Positions 9,749 through 17,405 of a DNA stretch of 64,000 bases are shown in pieces. How positions within the stretch are numbered: position 1 is the stretch's first letter; each line of letters begins with the position of its first letter. Position numbers and translations under genes: made by a program. The stretch comes from Bacillus solimangrovi (GTDB taxonomy: Bacteria > Bacillota > Bacilli > Bacillales > Bacillaceae_N), in contig NZ_MJEH01000007.1 in the NCBI RefSeq assembly GCF_001742425.1, positions 21,195 through 85,194 of the forward strand, written 5' to 3'. The notes beneath the pieces were generated by a model. It saw only the letters and a list, made by a program, of their open reading frames with translations. It was not told the origin of the DNA and did not search any database.

Positions 9749-9821
9749 CTATGGTCATTGTTCCTTTTCTATTAATGGTAAGATAATATTACGAACCATT
9801 TAAATTTCTGAATGAATTGAC

Positions 9822-10100
9822 TTAATTAAAGCGTTTGTTCACCTGTTCAAAATGTTGATCAATTTTGTCAACATAGTTATCGATACTGTCTAATCGTTGA
9901 TCTGTTTGATTAAATTGATTATCCATTTGTTCGCACTGCTGATCAATTTGATCAAATTGATTTTCCATCTCTTCACAGTCTGACTCCAATTTAGCATAAC
10001 GATTGTCGGGACGGTTTAACCACTGATCCATAAAGTCAAATAGTTTCTCCATGTTTTGAAATTGTTGAACCATGTTATTTCGAATAGGTTTTTTTGTCAA
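9822..10100 (-). CDS. Small heptad-repeat coiled-coil protein
   Basis: A 92-residue protein. After a basic, Met/Phe-rich N-terminal third, residues from about 45 to the end form at least six consecutive seven-residue units with hydrophobic residues spaced 3-4-3-4 (F, I, C, M, F, T, L, I, V, I, F, V, F) and Asp/Asn/Gln elsewhere. This is a near-ideal two-stranded coiled-coil pattern. The start is a TTG with AAAGGA about ten bases upstream; an ATG at 10073 is an alternative. I do not recognise a family. It lies alone between two terminators, which supports an independent gene. It is not in the B. subtilis order as I know it. Confidence 0.6.
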   Translation of the reverse strand: MTKKPIRNNMVQQFQNMEKLFDFMDQWLNRPDNRYAKLESDCEEMENQFDQIDQQCEQMDNQFNQTDQRLDSIDNYVDKIDQHFEQVNKRFN

Positions 10101-10206
10101 CGTTTACAGTCCTTTCGTTTAATATCACACTTAATACATCAATCAAATTCTCCACATGAATGTATTTGTTAGATAGTCTATTCAATTGAAAGAAATAGTG
10201 TACAAA

Positions 10207-10246
10207 AAAGAGAAACGCTCATCATCAATGACAAACGTTTCTCTTT
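10207..10246 (-). terminator. Terminator after ylaI
   Basis: Perfect 11-bp stem AAAGAGAAACG / CGTTTCTCTTT; on the minus strand it is followed by a T-run (TTTTTTG). Confidence 0.85.
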
Positions 10247-10288
10247 ATTTAATGCTACAAAGTATGAAGCAAAGTAGTTGTTCCTTAT

Positions 10289-10489
10289 TTACCAGTCTTC
10301 ATTCTTTTTCTGGTCTTCGTAAAGCTTAAAATTCCCTGTTGCTTTTCGTTCAATTGTCCTCTTTTCGATCCGTTCATAACATTCATTACACATATATGTA
10401 TGGATAGGACGGTTACGTAATCTCTTTGCAAGCTTATCATCATCGTTAAGATTATCTATCTTTTCACATAATACACATTTAACTCTCAT
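10289..10489 (-). CDS. ylaI: YlaI family zinc-ribbon-like protein
   Basis: A 66-residue protein with two cysteine pairs: CVLC near residues 5-8 and CNEC near residues 34-37, plus the conserved block LAKRLRNRPIHTYMC. This matches YlaI (DUF2197-type) proteins, which probably bind zinc through the four cysteines. Function unknown. The ATG has GAGGTGA upstream. In B. subtilis it follows ylaH; here it is on the opposite strand. Confidence 0.87.
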   Translation of the reverse strand: MRVKCVLCEKIDNLNDDDKLAKRLRNRPIHTYMCNECYERIEKRTIERKATGNFKLYEDQKKNEDW

Positions 10490-10711
10490 TAGTTCACCTC
10501 AAGAATGCAAGAATCTGTATAATCAATAGTTTAAGTATAGCATGGAAGCTACTCAAATCGCATTATTTGGTAGTAGATGGAGTGAAATTTTTTGATATCG
10601 ACGTTTAATCAGTATAAATTCTTTTTTATAAGGATTCGATGTTAACTGTTTAATAAATCATAGAAAAAGGTATAGTATAATTAGGTTAATTTTTCTAAAA
10701 GGAGGAGCAAT

Positions 10712-11167
10712 ATGGCAAATCGAGTTGAAACACATTTAACTGATGAATTGCTTTTGGAACTTCAAAAGGAACGTTACGTGACTATTGCAACGGTTGACTT
10801 TGAAACAGGTGGACCAAATGTAAATGCTATTTCATGGGTGTATGCAGTTGATGAACAACATGTACGCTTCGCAGTAGATAATCGATCTCGAATTATTGAT
10901 AATGTTTCTGAGAATAAACATGTAACGATTACTGTTATTGCAAATGGGACAACTTATTCAATTAGTGGAACGGCACAAGTCAAGGTTGATAAGATGGAAG
11001 ATATACCATTGAAGTTAGCGTTAGTTGAGATTGAAGTAAATGCGGTTCGTGATGTGATGTTCTATGGGTCAAAGATTACACAAAATGTAGAGTACGACAA
11101 AACATATGATAAAGCTGCGGCTGAAAAGTTAGACCGTCAAGTTATGGATGCAATGAAAAGAGCTTAG
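10712..11167 (+). CDS. Pyridoxamine 5'-phosphate oxidase family protein (FMN-binding split barrel)
   Basis: A 151-residue protein. The N-terminal ELQKERYVTIATVDFETGGPNVNAISWVYA strand-loop pattern (a conserved start of split-barrel flavoproteins) is followed by VRFAVDNRSRIIDNVSENKHVTITV, which would contact the FMN phosphate. These proteins are small flavoenzymes or flavin-binding proteins; the substrate cannot be told from sequence. A good AAAGGAGGAG ribosome binding site precedes the ATG. The stop codon lies inside a terminator stem shared with the converging ylaJ. This gene is an addition relative to the B. subtilis order. Confidence 0.82.
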   Translation: MANRVETHLTDELLLELQKERYVTIATVDFETGGPNVNAISWVYAVDEQHVRFAVDNRSRIIDNVSENKHVTITVIANGTTYSISGTAQVKVDKMEDIPLKLALVEIEVNAVRDVMFYGSKITQNVEYDKTYDKAAAEKLDRQVMDAMKRA

Positions 11168-11188
11168 GAATCTTCCTAAGCTCTTCGT
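11158..11188. terminator. Terminator between the split-barrel gene and ylaJ
   Basis: Perfect 12-bp stem AAGAGCTTAGGA / TCCTAAGCTCTT with a four-base loop. It includes the last codons and stop of the upstream gene. Confidence 0.85.
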
Positions 11189-11242
11189 TTCTAAAAGAAA
11201 TAACCATCTAAAAATCAATGTTAATACGTAAGCAACAGAATG

Positions 11243-11827
11243 TTATTTAACTTCTTGAGCTTGTTTTTGTTGTTCTTCTTGGAGTTGTTTATTACCTTCA
11301 TCCTTCAATGGTCCACTTTCTTTTTCCTCAGAAATAGGGACTGGGCGTAAATCACTAGGTACTTGTGGGATGACCCGACCAATAATTGCAGATAATTCCT
11401 CAGTAAATGCACTTATTGGATGTCCATCTGAAACTTTTCTTTGTATGCCTTTTAATCGTTCCAAAGAATCTGGATCGGCGACTACGATGGCTCTTGCCCC
11501 ATATGGATCTTGTTGAAGTGCTTCAGCAACAGAATATTTAATAGATCCAACATGTGATCGATCGGTTTCCTTATCTACGTCAATTCCCACTATCGCATAC
11601 TTCCCAGTAACAATTGCTGTTGCATCATTCACGTTAGGTACACTAGTTGATAGTTCGACAAGATGTTTGGCGATTTCATTTGCGCTTTTTTGAATCTTTT
11701 TTTCATCTTGCGTATATACGACAAGTGGATCAGCATTTTGTTTTGTTTGAAATGCTGCTTCATCATTATTTGCCGTTTGACATGCAGTTAATGTAATTGC
11801 TGTTAGCAGTAAGATAATACGTATCAA
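11243..11827 (-). CDS. ylaJ: YhcN/YlaJ family sporulation lipoprotein
   Basis: A 194-residue secreted lipoprotein. The start is a TTG with AAAGGATG upstream. Residues 1-16 form a short signal peptide with lipobox LTAC, Cys about residue 16. The rest contains the YhcN/YlaJ fold (IVGIDVDKETDRS and YGARAIVVADPD segments), ending in a Glu/Gln/Lys-rich tail. Members of this family are found in the inner spore membrane and are linked to germination and outgrowth. It is divergent from ylaK across a 240-bp gap. Confidence 0.88.
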   Translation of the reverse strand: MIRIILLLTAITLTACQTANNDEAAFQTKQNADPLVVYTQDEKKIQKSANEIAKHLVELSTSVPNVNDATAIVTGKYAIVGIDVDKETDRSHVGSIKYSVAEALQQDPYGARAIVVADPDSLERLKGIQRKVSDGHPISAFTEELSAIIGRVIPQVPSDLRPVPISEEKESGPLKDEGNKQLQEEQQKQAQEVK

Positions 11828-12070
11828 TAATCGTCATCCTTTCGAAAATCATCGTTTTATTTGAACGTTTGCTTAATCAGCATCTTTTTTTATTTATTCT
11901 TTTTCATTCGTCTAAGTTTATGCGTTGTCTCATATATTGGTAGTGGTTACAAGTTGTATTTCCTGTAAGATGTATAATTGGTTATTTTCAACCTCATCTC
12001 GTTAATGAACATGTGGTACTTCAAATTTTGTTCCATCTTCCTGAAAATTAAATTCTTAGGGGGAAATAGA

Positions 12071-13399
12071 TTGAGAAAAATCTATGTTTTAGATACAAAC
12101 GTACTTCTGCAGGATCCACGATCAATTTTTTCGTTCGAAGAAAATGAAGTGGTAGTTCCTGCCGTAGTATTAGAAGAAGTTGATTCAAAAAAGCGAAACA
12201 TGGATGAACTCGGAAAAAATGCAAGACAAGTATCAAGAATCATTGATGGTATGAGAAGCCTAGGAAAGATCCATGAAGAAATACCACTTGAAAACGGAGG
12301 TGTTTTTAGGATTGAGTTAAACCATCGTTCATTTCATAAAATGAAGGATGTGTTTGCTGAGACTACAAATGATAATCGAATTTTAGCAGTCGCATTAAAT
12401 CTGTTCCTTGAAGAGAAGGATAAAGAACAAGGCTGTCCGGTAATTTTAGTAAGTAAAGATGTTTTAATGAGGGTAAAAGCTGATGCATTAGGATTGCAAG
12501 CAGAGGACTTCTTAAATGACAGGGTTGTCGAACATAATGATAGTTATTGTGGCTTTCAACATCAGTTAATAACATCTGAGTCATTGAATAGTTTTTACGA
12601 GCACAATGAGATTGATTTCTCAGAATTCTCATCTGAAACTTTCTATCCAAACGAATTTGTAATGATGAAAGATGTATTAACACAGACACAGTCGGCTATA
12701 GGTGTGGTAGACAAAAACAACAAGAAAGTTCGAAGGTGCTTATTTGAGAAGGAGCAAATATGGGGAATTAAACCACGAAATGCACAACAAGTCATGGGAG
12801 TAGAATTATTACTTAATCAAAATATTCCGCTCGTAACTTTAACAGGAAAAGCAGGAACTGGAAAGACACTTCTAGCTCTTGCAGCAGGGTTGTTTCAAAC
12901 GGAAGATCTCGGCCTTTATAAGAAATTATTAGTTGCAAGGCCCATCGTTCCTGTTGGTAAAGATATCGGGTATTTACCAGGTGAAAAGGAAGAAAAGTTA
13001 AAACCATGGGTACAACCGATTTATGATAACTTAGAATTTCTATTTAACACGAAAAAACCAGGAGAGCTTGATCGAATTCTTGCTGGAATTGGATCTATTC
13101 AAGTGGAAGCATTAACATATATTCGAGGTAGGAGTATCCCTGAGCAGTATATTATTATTGATGAAGCGCAGAACTTGACAAAACATGAAGTGAAAACGAT
13201 TTTAACGAGGGTAGGGGAAAAGAGTAAGATTGTTTTAATGGGTGACCCAGAACAGATTGATCATCCGTATTTGGACGAGTATAACAATGGATTAGCATAT
13301 GTTGTTGAAAAATTTAAAGATCAGCAAGTGAGTGGTCATGTTCGTTTTATTAAAGGTGAGCGATCTTCATTAGCACAGCTTGCAGCAGATTTATTATAA
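12071..13399 (+). CDS. ylaK: PIN-PhoH fusion ATPase YlaK
   Basis: A 442-residue protein. The N-terminal PIN domain starts at YVLDTNVLL with acidic residues typical of metal-dependent RNases. The C-terminal PhoH domain has Walker A LTGKAGTGKT near residue 255-265, and Walker B YIIIDEAQN near 360. PhoH2-type proteins combine RNase and ATP-dependent RNA unwinding in studied cases. Start chosen: TTG at 12071 with AGGGGG at 12058-12063; this gives the B. subtilis YlaK length. An ATG at 11978 would add 31 hydrophobic residues with no family support. A terminator follows. Confidence 0.92.
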   Translation: MRKIYVLDTNVLLQDPRSIFSFEENEVVVPAVVLEEVDSKKRNMDELGKNARQVSRIIDGMRSLGKIHEEIPLENGGVFRIELNHRSFHKMKDVFAETTNDNRILAVALNLFLEEKDKEQGCPVILVSKDVLMRVKADALGLQAEDFLNDRVVEHNDSYCGFQHQLITSESLNSFYEHNEIDFSEFSSETFYPNEFVMMKDVLTQTQSAIGVVDKNNKKVRRCLFEKEQIWGIKPRNAQQVMGVELLLNQNIPLVTLTGKAGTGKTLLALAAGLFQTEDLGLYKKLLVARPIVPVGKDIGYLPGEKEEKLKPWVQPIYDNLEFLFNTKKPGELDRILAGIGSIQVEALTYIRGRSIPEQYIIIDEAQNLTKHEVKTILTRVGEKSKIVLMGDPEQIDHPYLDEYNNGLAYVVEKFKDQQVSGHVRFIKGERSSLAQLAADLL

Positions 13400-13407
13400 A
13401 AAGAAGT

Positions 13408-13455
13408 AACCAACATCCCTTATATTAAAAGAAAACGAAAGGGGATGTTGGTTCA
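13408..13455. terminator. Bidirectional terminator between ylaK and ylaL
   Basis: Perfect 12-bp inverted repeat AACCAACATCCC / GGGATGTTGGTT with a 22-base A-rich loop, between converging genes. Confidence 0.75.
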
Positions 13456-13465
13456 GGTAGTGTCT

Positions 13466-13966
13466 TTATTGGATTATGAATTTTTTTACATATTTAATAG
13501 GTCGCTCGCGATTGGAACCATCACCGTAATAGAAGTGAACAGGTCCATCATCTTGCAGTGGGCGACCATCTATTGAGAAACATAACATCGCTTTCATACC
13601 TTCTTCAATAGGCATAATAATATGTTCACCGTCTGAAGTTTCAATAACTAATTTTGTTGCATGTGTTTCTGGTTCTGCATTATCAATAAAAGGTGCAAAG
13701 GGCATTGCAAATGTACTAGTCATGATTTTTTCTTTTTCAAATTTCTTTGTTGTCTTCGTTACAGGTGGGTTAGCAACTTGACTAACGAGCTCACGATCCC
13801 AATTCTGGCTCATCTTCTTTGTATAATCATCTAAGTCTTCTCCAACGTGATCTGTTGAGTTAAATGCTTTATCTAATTCAATTTTACGATCATCAAAAAT
13901 CCAAACCCCAGGGTCAATTGTTAAAGGGAATTTAACTTTCCCAGTTAATAAAAGAATATTCTCCAT
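13466..13966 (-). CDS. ylaL: YlaL-like conserved protein
   Basis: A 166-residue protein starting MENILLLTGKVKF. Near the start is the block LTIDPGVWIFDDRK, followed by an acidic stretch and a C-terminal half with HIIMPIEEGMKAM. Homologues are common in Bacillus and are sometimes labelled peptidyl-prolyl isomerase, but I see no recognisable isomerase domain, so function is unknown. Two adjacent ATGs (13969 and 13966) are possible; GAGGTG at 13974-13979 is better spaced for 13966. It converges with ylaK and is divergent from glsA, as ylaL-ylaM positions suggest. Confidence 0.78.
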   Translation of the reverse strand: MENILLLTGKVKFPLTIDPGVWIFDDRKIELDKAFNSTDHVGEDLDDYTKKMSQNWDRELVSQVANPPVTKTTKKFEKEKIMTSTFAMPFAPFIDNAEPETHATKLVIETSDGEHIIMPIEEGMKAMLCFSIDGRPLQDDGPVHFYYGDGSNRERPIKYVKKFIIQ

Positions 13967-14249
13967 CATTTCACACCTCATTAATCGTTACTACTCCCCT
14001 AAGTATAAAAGTTTAAGATTGTTTTGTCATTTATTACGTGAATAGATGACAAATTAATGTCTTTATGAGTGTATATTTCAATAGTGAGCCTATATCATTA
14101 AGAGATGTGTACTTGAATTGATTAGACGACTCATGGTAAGTCATTCAATAAAACGTGATAGCATTTATATCTTGAAACAATGAATGTGTATGAGTGAGAA
14201 CAGGAATACTACCTCTAAACGAAGTTATGATCTGTTTGGGGGAATGAGA

Positions 14250-15179
14250 ATGATTTGTGAAAACCAACAAGAGCTTGAAAGCTACGTAGCACATGCTAGG
14301 CATTGGACGCAAAAGGGCAAGGTGGCTGATTATATCCCAGCTTTAGCAAAAGCTAATCAAGCAGCTCTCGCAGTATCAATATATGAACCGGGTAAACATT
14401 GTTTTTCAGCAGGAGAAGTTGAACATAAGTTTACGTTGCAAAGTATTTCAAAGGTACTTGCATTAGCGGTTGCACTAGAAGATATAGGTGAGGAAGCAGT
14501 GTTTGAACATATTGGTATGGAGCCAACAGGAGACCCGTTTAATTCAATTATTAAGCTGGAGACGTATAAGCCATCTAAGCCATTGAATCCAATGATAAAT
14601 GCAGGTGCTCTTGCAGTAACTAGTTTGATAAGAGGTTCAAATAATCATGAAAGATTAGAACGTTTACTTCACTTCATTCAGGATATAACGAACAATAGTA
14701 ATGTGAAAGTATGTGAAGAAGTGGCACAATCTGAGTTTGATACTAGTTTTTTAAATCGATCGATGTGTTATTACATGAAACAACATAATGTTATTTCTGG
14801 TGATGTTGAAGAGATATTAGAATTATATACAAAACAATGTGCAGTTGAAGTGTCATGTCGAGATTTAGCACGTATAGGTGCCGTTTTTGCATTTGACGGT
14901 AAGGATCCGGATACTGATAGGAGAATTTTCCCGACTAACGTTGCGAGGATTTGTAAAACATTTATGGTTACTTGTGGAATGTATAATGCATCTGGAGAAT
15001 TTGCTATTAAGGTAGGTATACCAGCTAAGAGTGGTGTCTCTGGAGGTATTATGTGTGCCGTCCCGGGTAGAATCGGTATAGGAATTTTCAGCCCCGCACT
15101 TGATGAGAAAGGAAATAGTTTAGCTGGAATGCGTTTATTAGAAAAGATGGCTAAGGCGTATGATTTAAGTATGTTTTAG
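14250..15179 (+). CDS. glsA: Glutaminase
   Basis: A 309-residue serine-dependent glutaminase: hydrolyses L-glutamine to glutamate and ammonia. The catalytic S-x-x-K is in LQSISKVLAL near residues 64-67. GDPFNSIIKLE, NPMINAGAL and the C-terminal AKSGVSGGIM loop are family signatures. The fold is like beta-lactamases. Start: ATG at 14250 is six bases after GGGGGA and gives the same length as B. subtilis GlsA2 (YlaM); an ATG at 14184 would add 22 unrelated residues. It sits between ylaL and ylaN as in B. subtilis. Confidence 0.95.
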   Translation: MICENQQELESYVAHARHWTQKGKVADYIPALAKANQAALAVSIYEPGKHCFSAGEVEHKFTLQSISKVLALAVALEDIGEEAVFEHIGMEPTGDPFNSIIKLETYKPSKPLNPMINAGALAVTSLIRGSNNHERLERLLHFIQDITNNSNVKVCEEVAQSEFDTSFLNRSMCYYMKQHNVISGDVEEILELYTKQCAVEVSCRDLARIGAVFAFDGKDPDTDRRIFPTNVARICKTFMVTCGMYNASGEFAIKVGIPAKSGVSGGIMCAVPGRIGIGIFSPALDEKGNSLAGMRLLEKMAKAYDLSMF

Positions 15180-15183
15180 TGGG

Positions 15184-15207
15184 ACCTCCAATTGTGGAGG
15201 TTTTTTT
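15184..15207 (+). terminator. Terminator after glsA
   Basis: Stem ACCTCCA / TGGAGGT with loop ATTG, followed by seven T. The 246 bases from here to ylaN hold a T-run after a partly paired AATGC...GCATT (about 15353-15392), but no gene. Confidence 0.85.
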
Positions 15208-15453
15208 GTTATAATCGTTGCGATAAAACTGTGTTGTGGTGCATAATAATGTAACATCATAAAGAATAAAATTTGTTCTTCTGTCTTACCTATAATCATA
15301 AGTGTCTTTAACTAATGGGGTTTGTTACTTTAGGGCGGTGCTTACTTAAAAGAATGCCTTCTAACGCTATATCGATTCGCTTGCATTTTTTTTATGAAGG
15401 CGATAATATATAAACAGGGAAAAAGGCAATTGCGCGGGAATGGAGGGATAGAT

Positions 15454-15735
15454 GTGTCCAGTGATATGCTCGTTAACCATCGTGAGAAAGCTCATGCGCT
15501 ATTAAAAGCAGATGCGGATAAGATATTGAAGCTTATCAAAGTTCAAATGGATAACTTAACGATGCCACAATGCCCTCTTTATGAGGAAGTTTTAGATACA
15601 CAAATGTTTGGTCTTTCAAGAGAAATTGATTTTGCCATTCGACTTGGCTTGATTGAAGAGCCTGAAGGAAAGATTTTGTTAGAATCGTTAGAACGTGAAC
15701 TTTCCGCGCTACATGAGGCATCAACTAAATCTTAG
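15454..15735 (+). CDS. ylaN: YlaN (UPF0358) family protein
   Basis: A 93-residue helical protein nearly colinear with B. subtilis YlaN: the block [35 protein letters not shown] is diagnostic. YlaN is required for growth under some iron conditions, and recent work links it to the iron regulator Fur. Start: GTG at 15454, six bases after GGAGGG, gives the family length; an ATG at 15394 would add 20 residues. A terminator follows, separating it from ftsW. Confidence 0.93.
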   Translation: MSSDMLVNHREKAHALLKADADKILKLIKVQMDNLTMPQCPLYEEVLDTQMFGLSREIDFAIRLGLIEEPEGKILLESLERELSALHEASTKS

Positions 15736-15742
15736 ACCCAAA

Positions 15743-15781
15743 ACTCAAACTATTCAATTATTAATAGTTTGGGTTTTTTTG
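15743..15781 (+). terminator. Terminator after ylaN
   Basis: Stem ACTCAAACTATT / AATAGTTTGGGT followed by seven T. The next 460 bases before ftsW are very AT-rich and hold no convincing gene; the last 30 are described separately. Confidence 0.82.
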
Positions 15782-16209
15782 TTTATCAAAAAAGCGGTCA
15801 AAATAAAAATTGTGTAGAATTTTTGAAATATACAATAAATTTAAAGAAATTTAAGCATCTTACTTGTCAGAAGATCTGATTTCTTTATAATATTAATTAT
15901 ATAATGATAAGCGAAACTTATCTATTTACAATTTTGTGTACATAAATTATTCATTATGAATGCTTGTTATTTGAGAAAGGGAACTTATGTTAAATGAAAT
16001 ATGTTGCAGCATTATTGGGATACTTAAATAGTGATACTACTCTTTAATGAAAAGTTGATTTGTAGTTATACACATATTCTCTTTTAACTTCATTAAGTAC
16101 GATATATTTTGTGTGGGAACATTAGTTTATGTTAAGTAAAATGCTCATAGTATCGTATAATTGAAAAGTACATATGTATCAAATATGTGTTTATGATAAA
16201 TGAAGTAGT

Positions 16210-16237
16210 GGGAGAGTATCTCCTGAACATAAGGAGA
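16210..16237 (+). promoter_or_regulatory. Two competing hairpins at the ftsW ribosome binding site
   Basis: The ribosome binding site AGGAGA (16232-16237) is complementary to TCTCCT (16219-16224), giving a 6-bp hairpin with a 7-base loop that would hide it. The same TCTCCT can instead pair with GGGAGA at 16210-16215 over a 3-base loop. The two pairings exclude each other. Seen directly in sequence; regulatory use is inference. Confidence 0.45.
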
Positions 16238-16244
16238 AGTAGTA

Positions 16245-17390
16245 ATGTTAAAAAAAGTGTTAAAATCATATGATTATTCATTAGTTGTATTACCTATCCT
16301 TTTAAGTATTTTTGGGGTAATTATGGTGTATAGCTCGAGTATGGTATGGGCGGTTATGATAAACGAAGGGTCAACTGATTTGTATTATAAAAGACAGTTG
16401 ATATGGTTTTGGATTTCTTTAGTTGCATTTTTCTTTGCAGCAGCAGTTCCGTATACTATATATAAGCGATTTGTGAAGCTTATCTTCTTTGCAAGTCCAA
16501 TTTTGTTAATTATCGTTTTATTATTTGGGGTAGAGCGGAATAATGCAAAATCATGGCTTGAAATTGGAGGTTTTGGTTTTCAACCAGCGGAATTTATTAA
16601 GGTTGGTTTAATCATCTATCTGTCTGCTGTATTTGCTCGTAAGCAATCTTATATCGACCGATTTTGGCCTGCATTTGGTCCACCATTACTTTTTACTGGT
16701 ATCGTTTTTCTATTAATATTTATCCAACCAGATTTAGGGACGGGTAGCATCATTTTACTTATTGCTTATGTGATGGTCTGTAGTTCAGGAATTCGTTTAA
16801 AGCATTGGTTAAGGTTAACAGGTGCTGGAATTATTGCAGTGTTGCTTATGATTCCGTTTTTAAGTCCTGAACAAATCTCTCGCTTTACTAGTGCGTATGA
16901 TCCATTTTCTTCTCCACTAAAACATGGTTATCAGGTGATTAATGGATATATTGCAATTGCAAATGGTGGTGTAACTGGGAAAGGATTAGGTGAGAGTGTT
17001 CAAAAGTTTGGCTATTTACCTGAGCCACATACCGATTTCATTATGGCGATCATCTCAGAAGAACTTGGTATCTTTGGCGTAAGTTTCGTATTATTAAGCC
17101 TTTTCTTTATTATTATTCGAGGTCTTCATATCGCTCGAAAAAATGATGATCCATTCGCTTCTTTACTTGCAATAGGAATTAGTAGCATGATTGGCATACA
17201 GTCAGGAATAAATCTTGGGGCGTTGCTCGGTATACTACCAGTAACTGGAGTAACGTTGCCGTTTGTTAGTTACGGTGGTTCCTCTTTATTCATACTAATG
17301 TTTTCAGTAGGTATCCTAGTGAATATTTCGATGTTTACAAATTTAAAAGTTAATAATAAACAGCAAAAAGACTTTCAATTATCTACATAA
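16245..17390 (+). CDS. ftsW: Septal peptidoglycan polymerase FtsW
   Basis: A 381-residue SEDS-family integral membrane protein with about ten transmembrane segments. Conserved parts include YSSSMVWA in the first helix, the QPDLGTG segment, the large extracellular loop with GLGESVQKFGYLPEPHTDFI, and the last helices with PFVSYGGSSL. SEDS proteins polymerise glycan strands from lipid II, here at the division septum together with the class B PBP encoded at 57.2 kb. The ATG follows AAGGAG. It ends 15 bases before pycA, so both may share a transcript, as in B. subtilis (ylaO-pycA). Confidence 0.95.
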   Translation: MLKKVLKSYDYSLVVLPILLSIFGVIMVYSSSMVWAVMINEGSTDLYYKRQLIWFWISLVAFFFAAAVPYTIYKRFVKLIFFASPILLIIVLLFGVERNNAKSWLEIGGFGFQPAEFIKVGLIIYLSAVFARKQSYIDRFWPAFGPPLLFTGIVFLLIFIQPDLGTGSIILLIAYVMVCSSGIRLKHWLRLTGAGIIAVLLMIPFLSPEQISRFTSAYDPFSSPLKHGYQVINGYIAIANGGVTGKGLGESVQKFGYLPEPHTDFIMAIISEELGIFGVSFVLLSLFFIIIRGLHIARKNDDPFASLLAIGISSMIGIQSGINLGALLGILPVTGVTLPFVSYGGSSLFILMFSVGILVNISMFTNLKVNNKQQKDFQLST

Positions 17391-17405
17391 CAAGGAGGAA
17401 ATAAT

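Noticed and set aside
11978..12070. N-terminal extension of YlaK as a hydrophobic leader
   Set aside because: The TTG at 12071 has a strong ribosome binding site and gives the family length; the extension is AT-rich noncoding DNA in character.
15987..16031. 14-codon ORF in the ylaN-ftsW gap with GAAAGGGAA upstream
   Set aside because: Too short to judge, AT-rich surroundings make such ORFs common, and no recognisable peptide.
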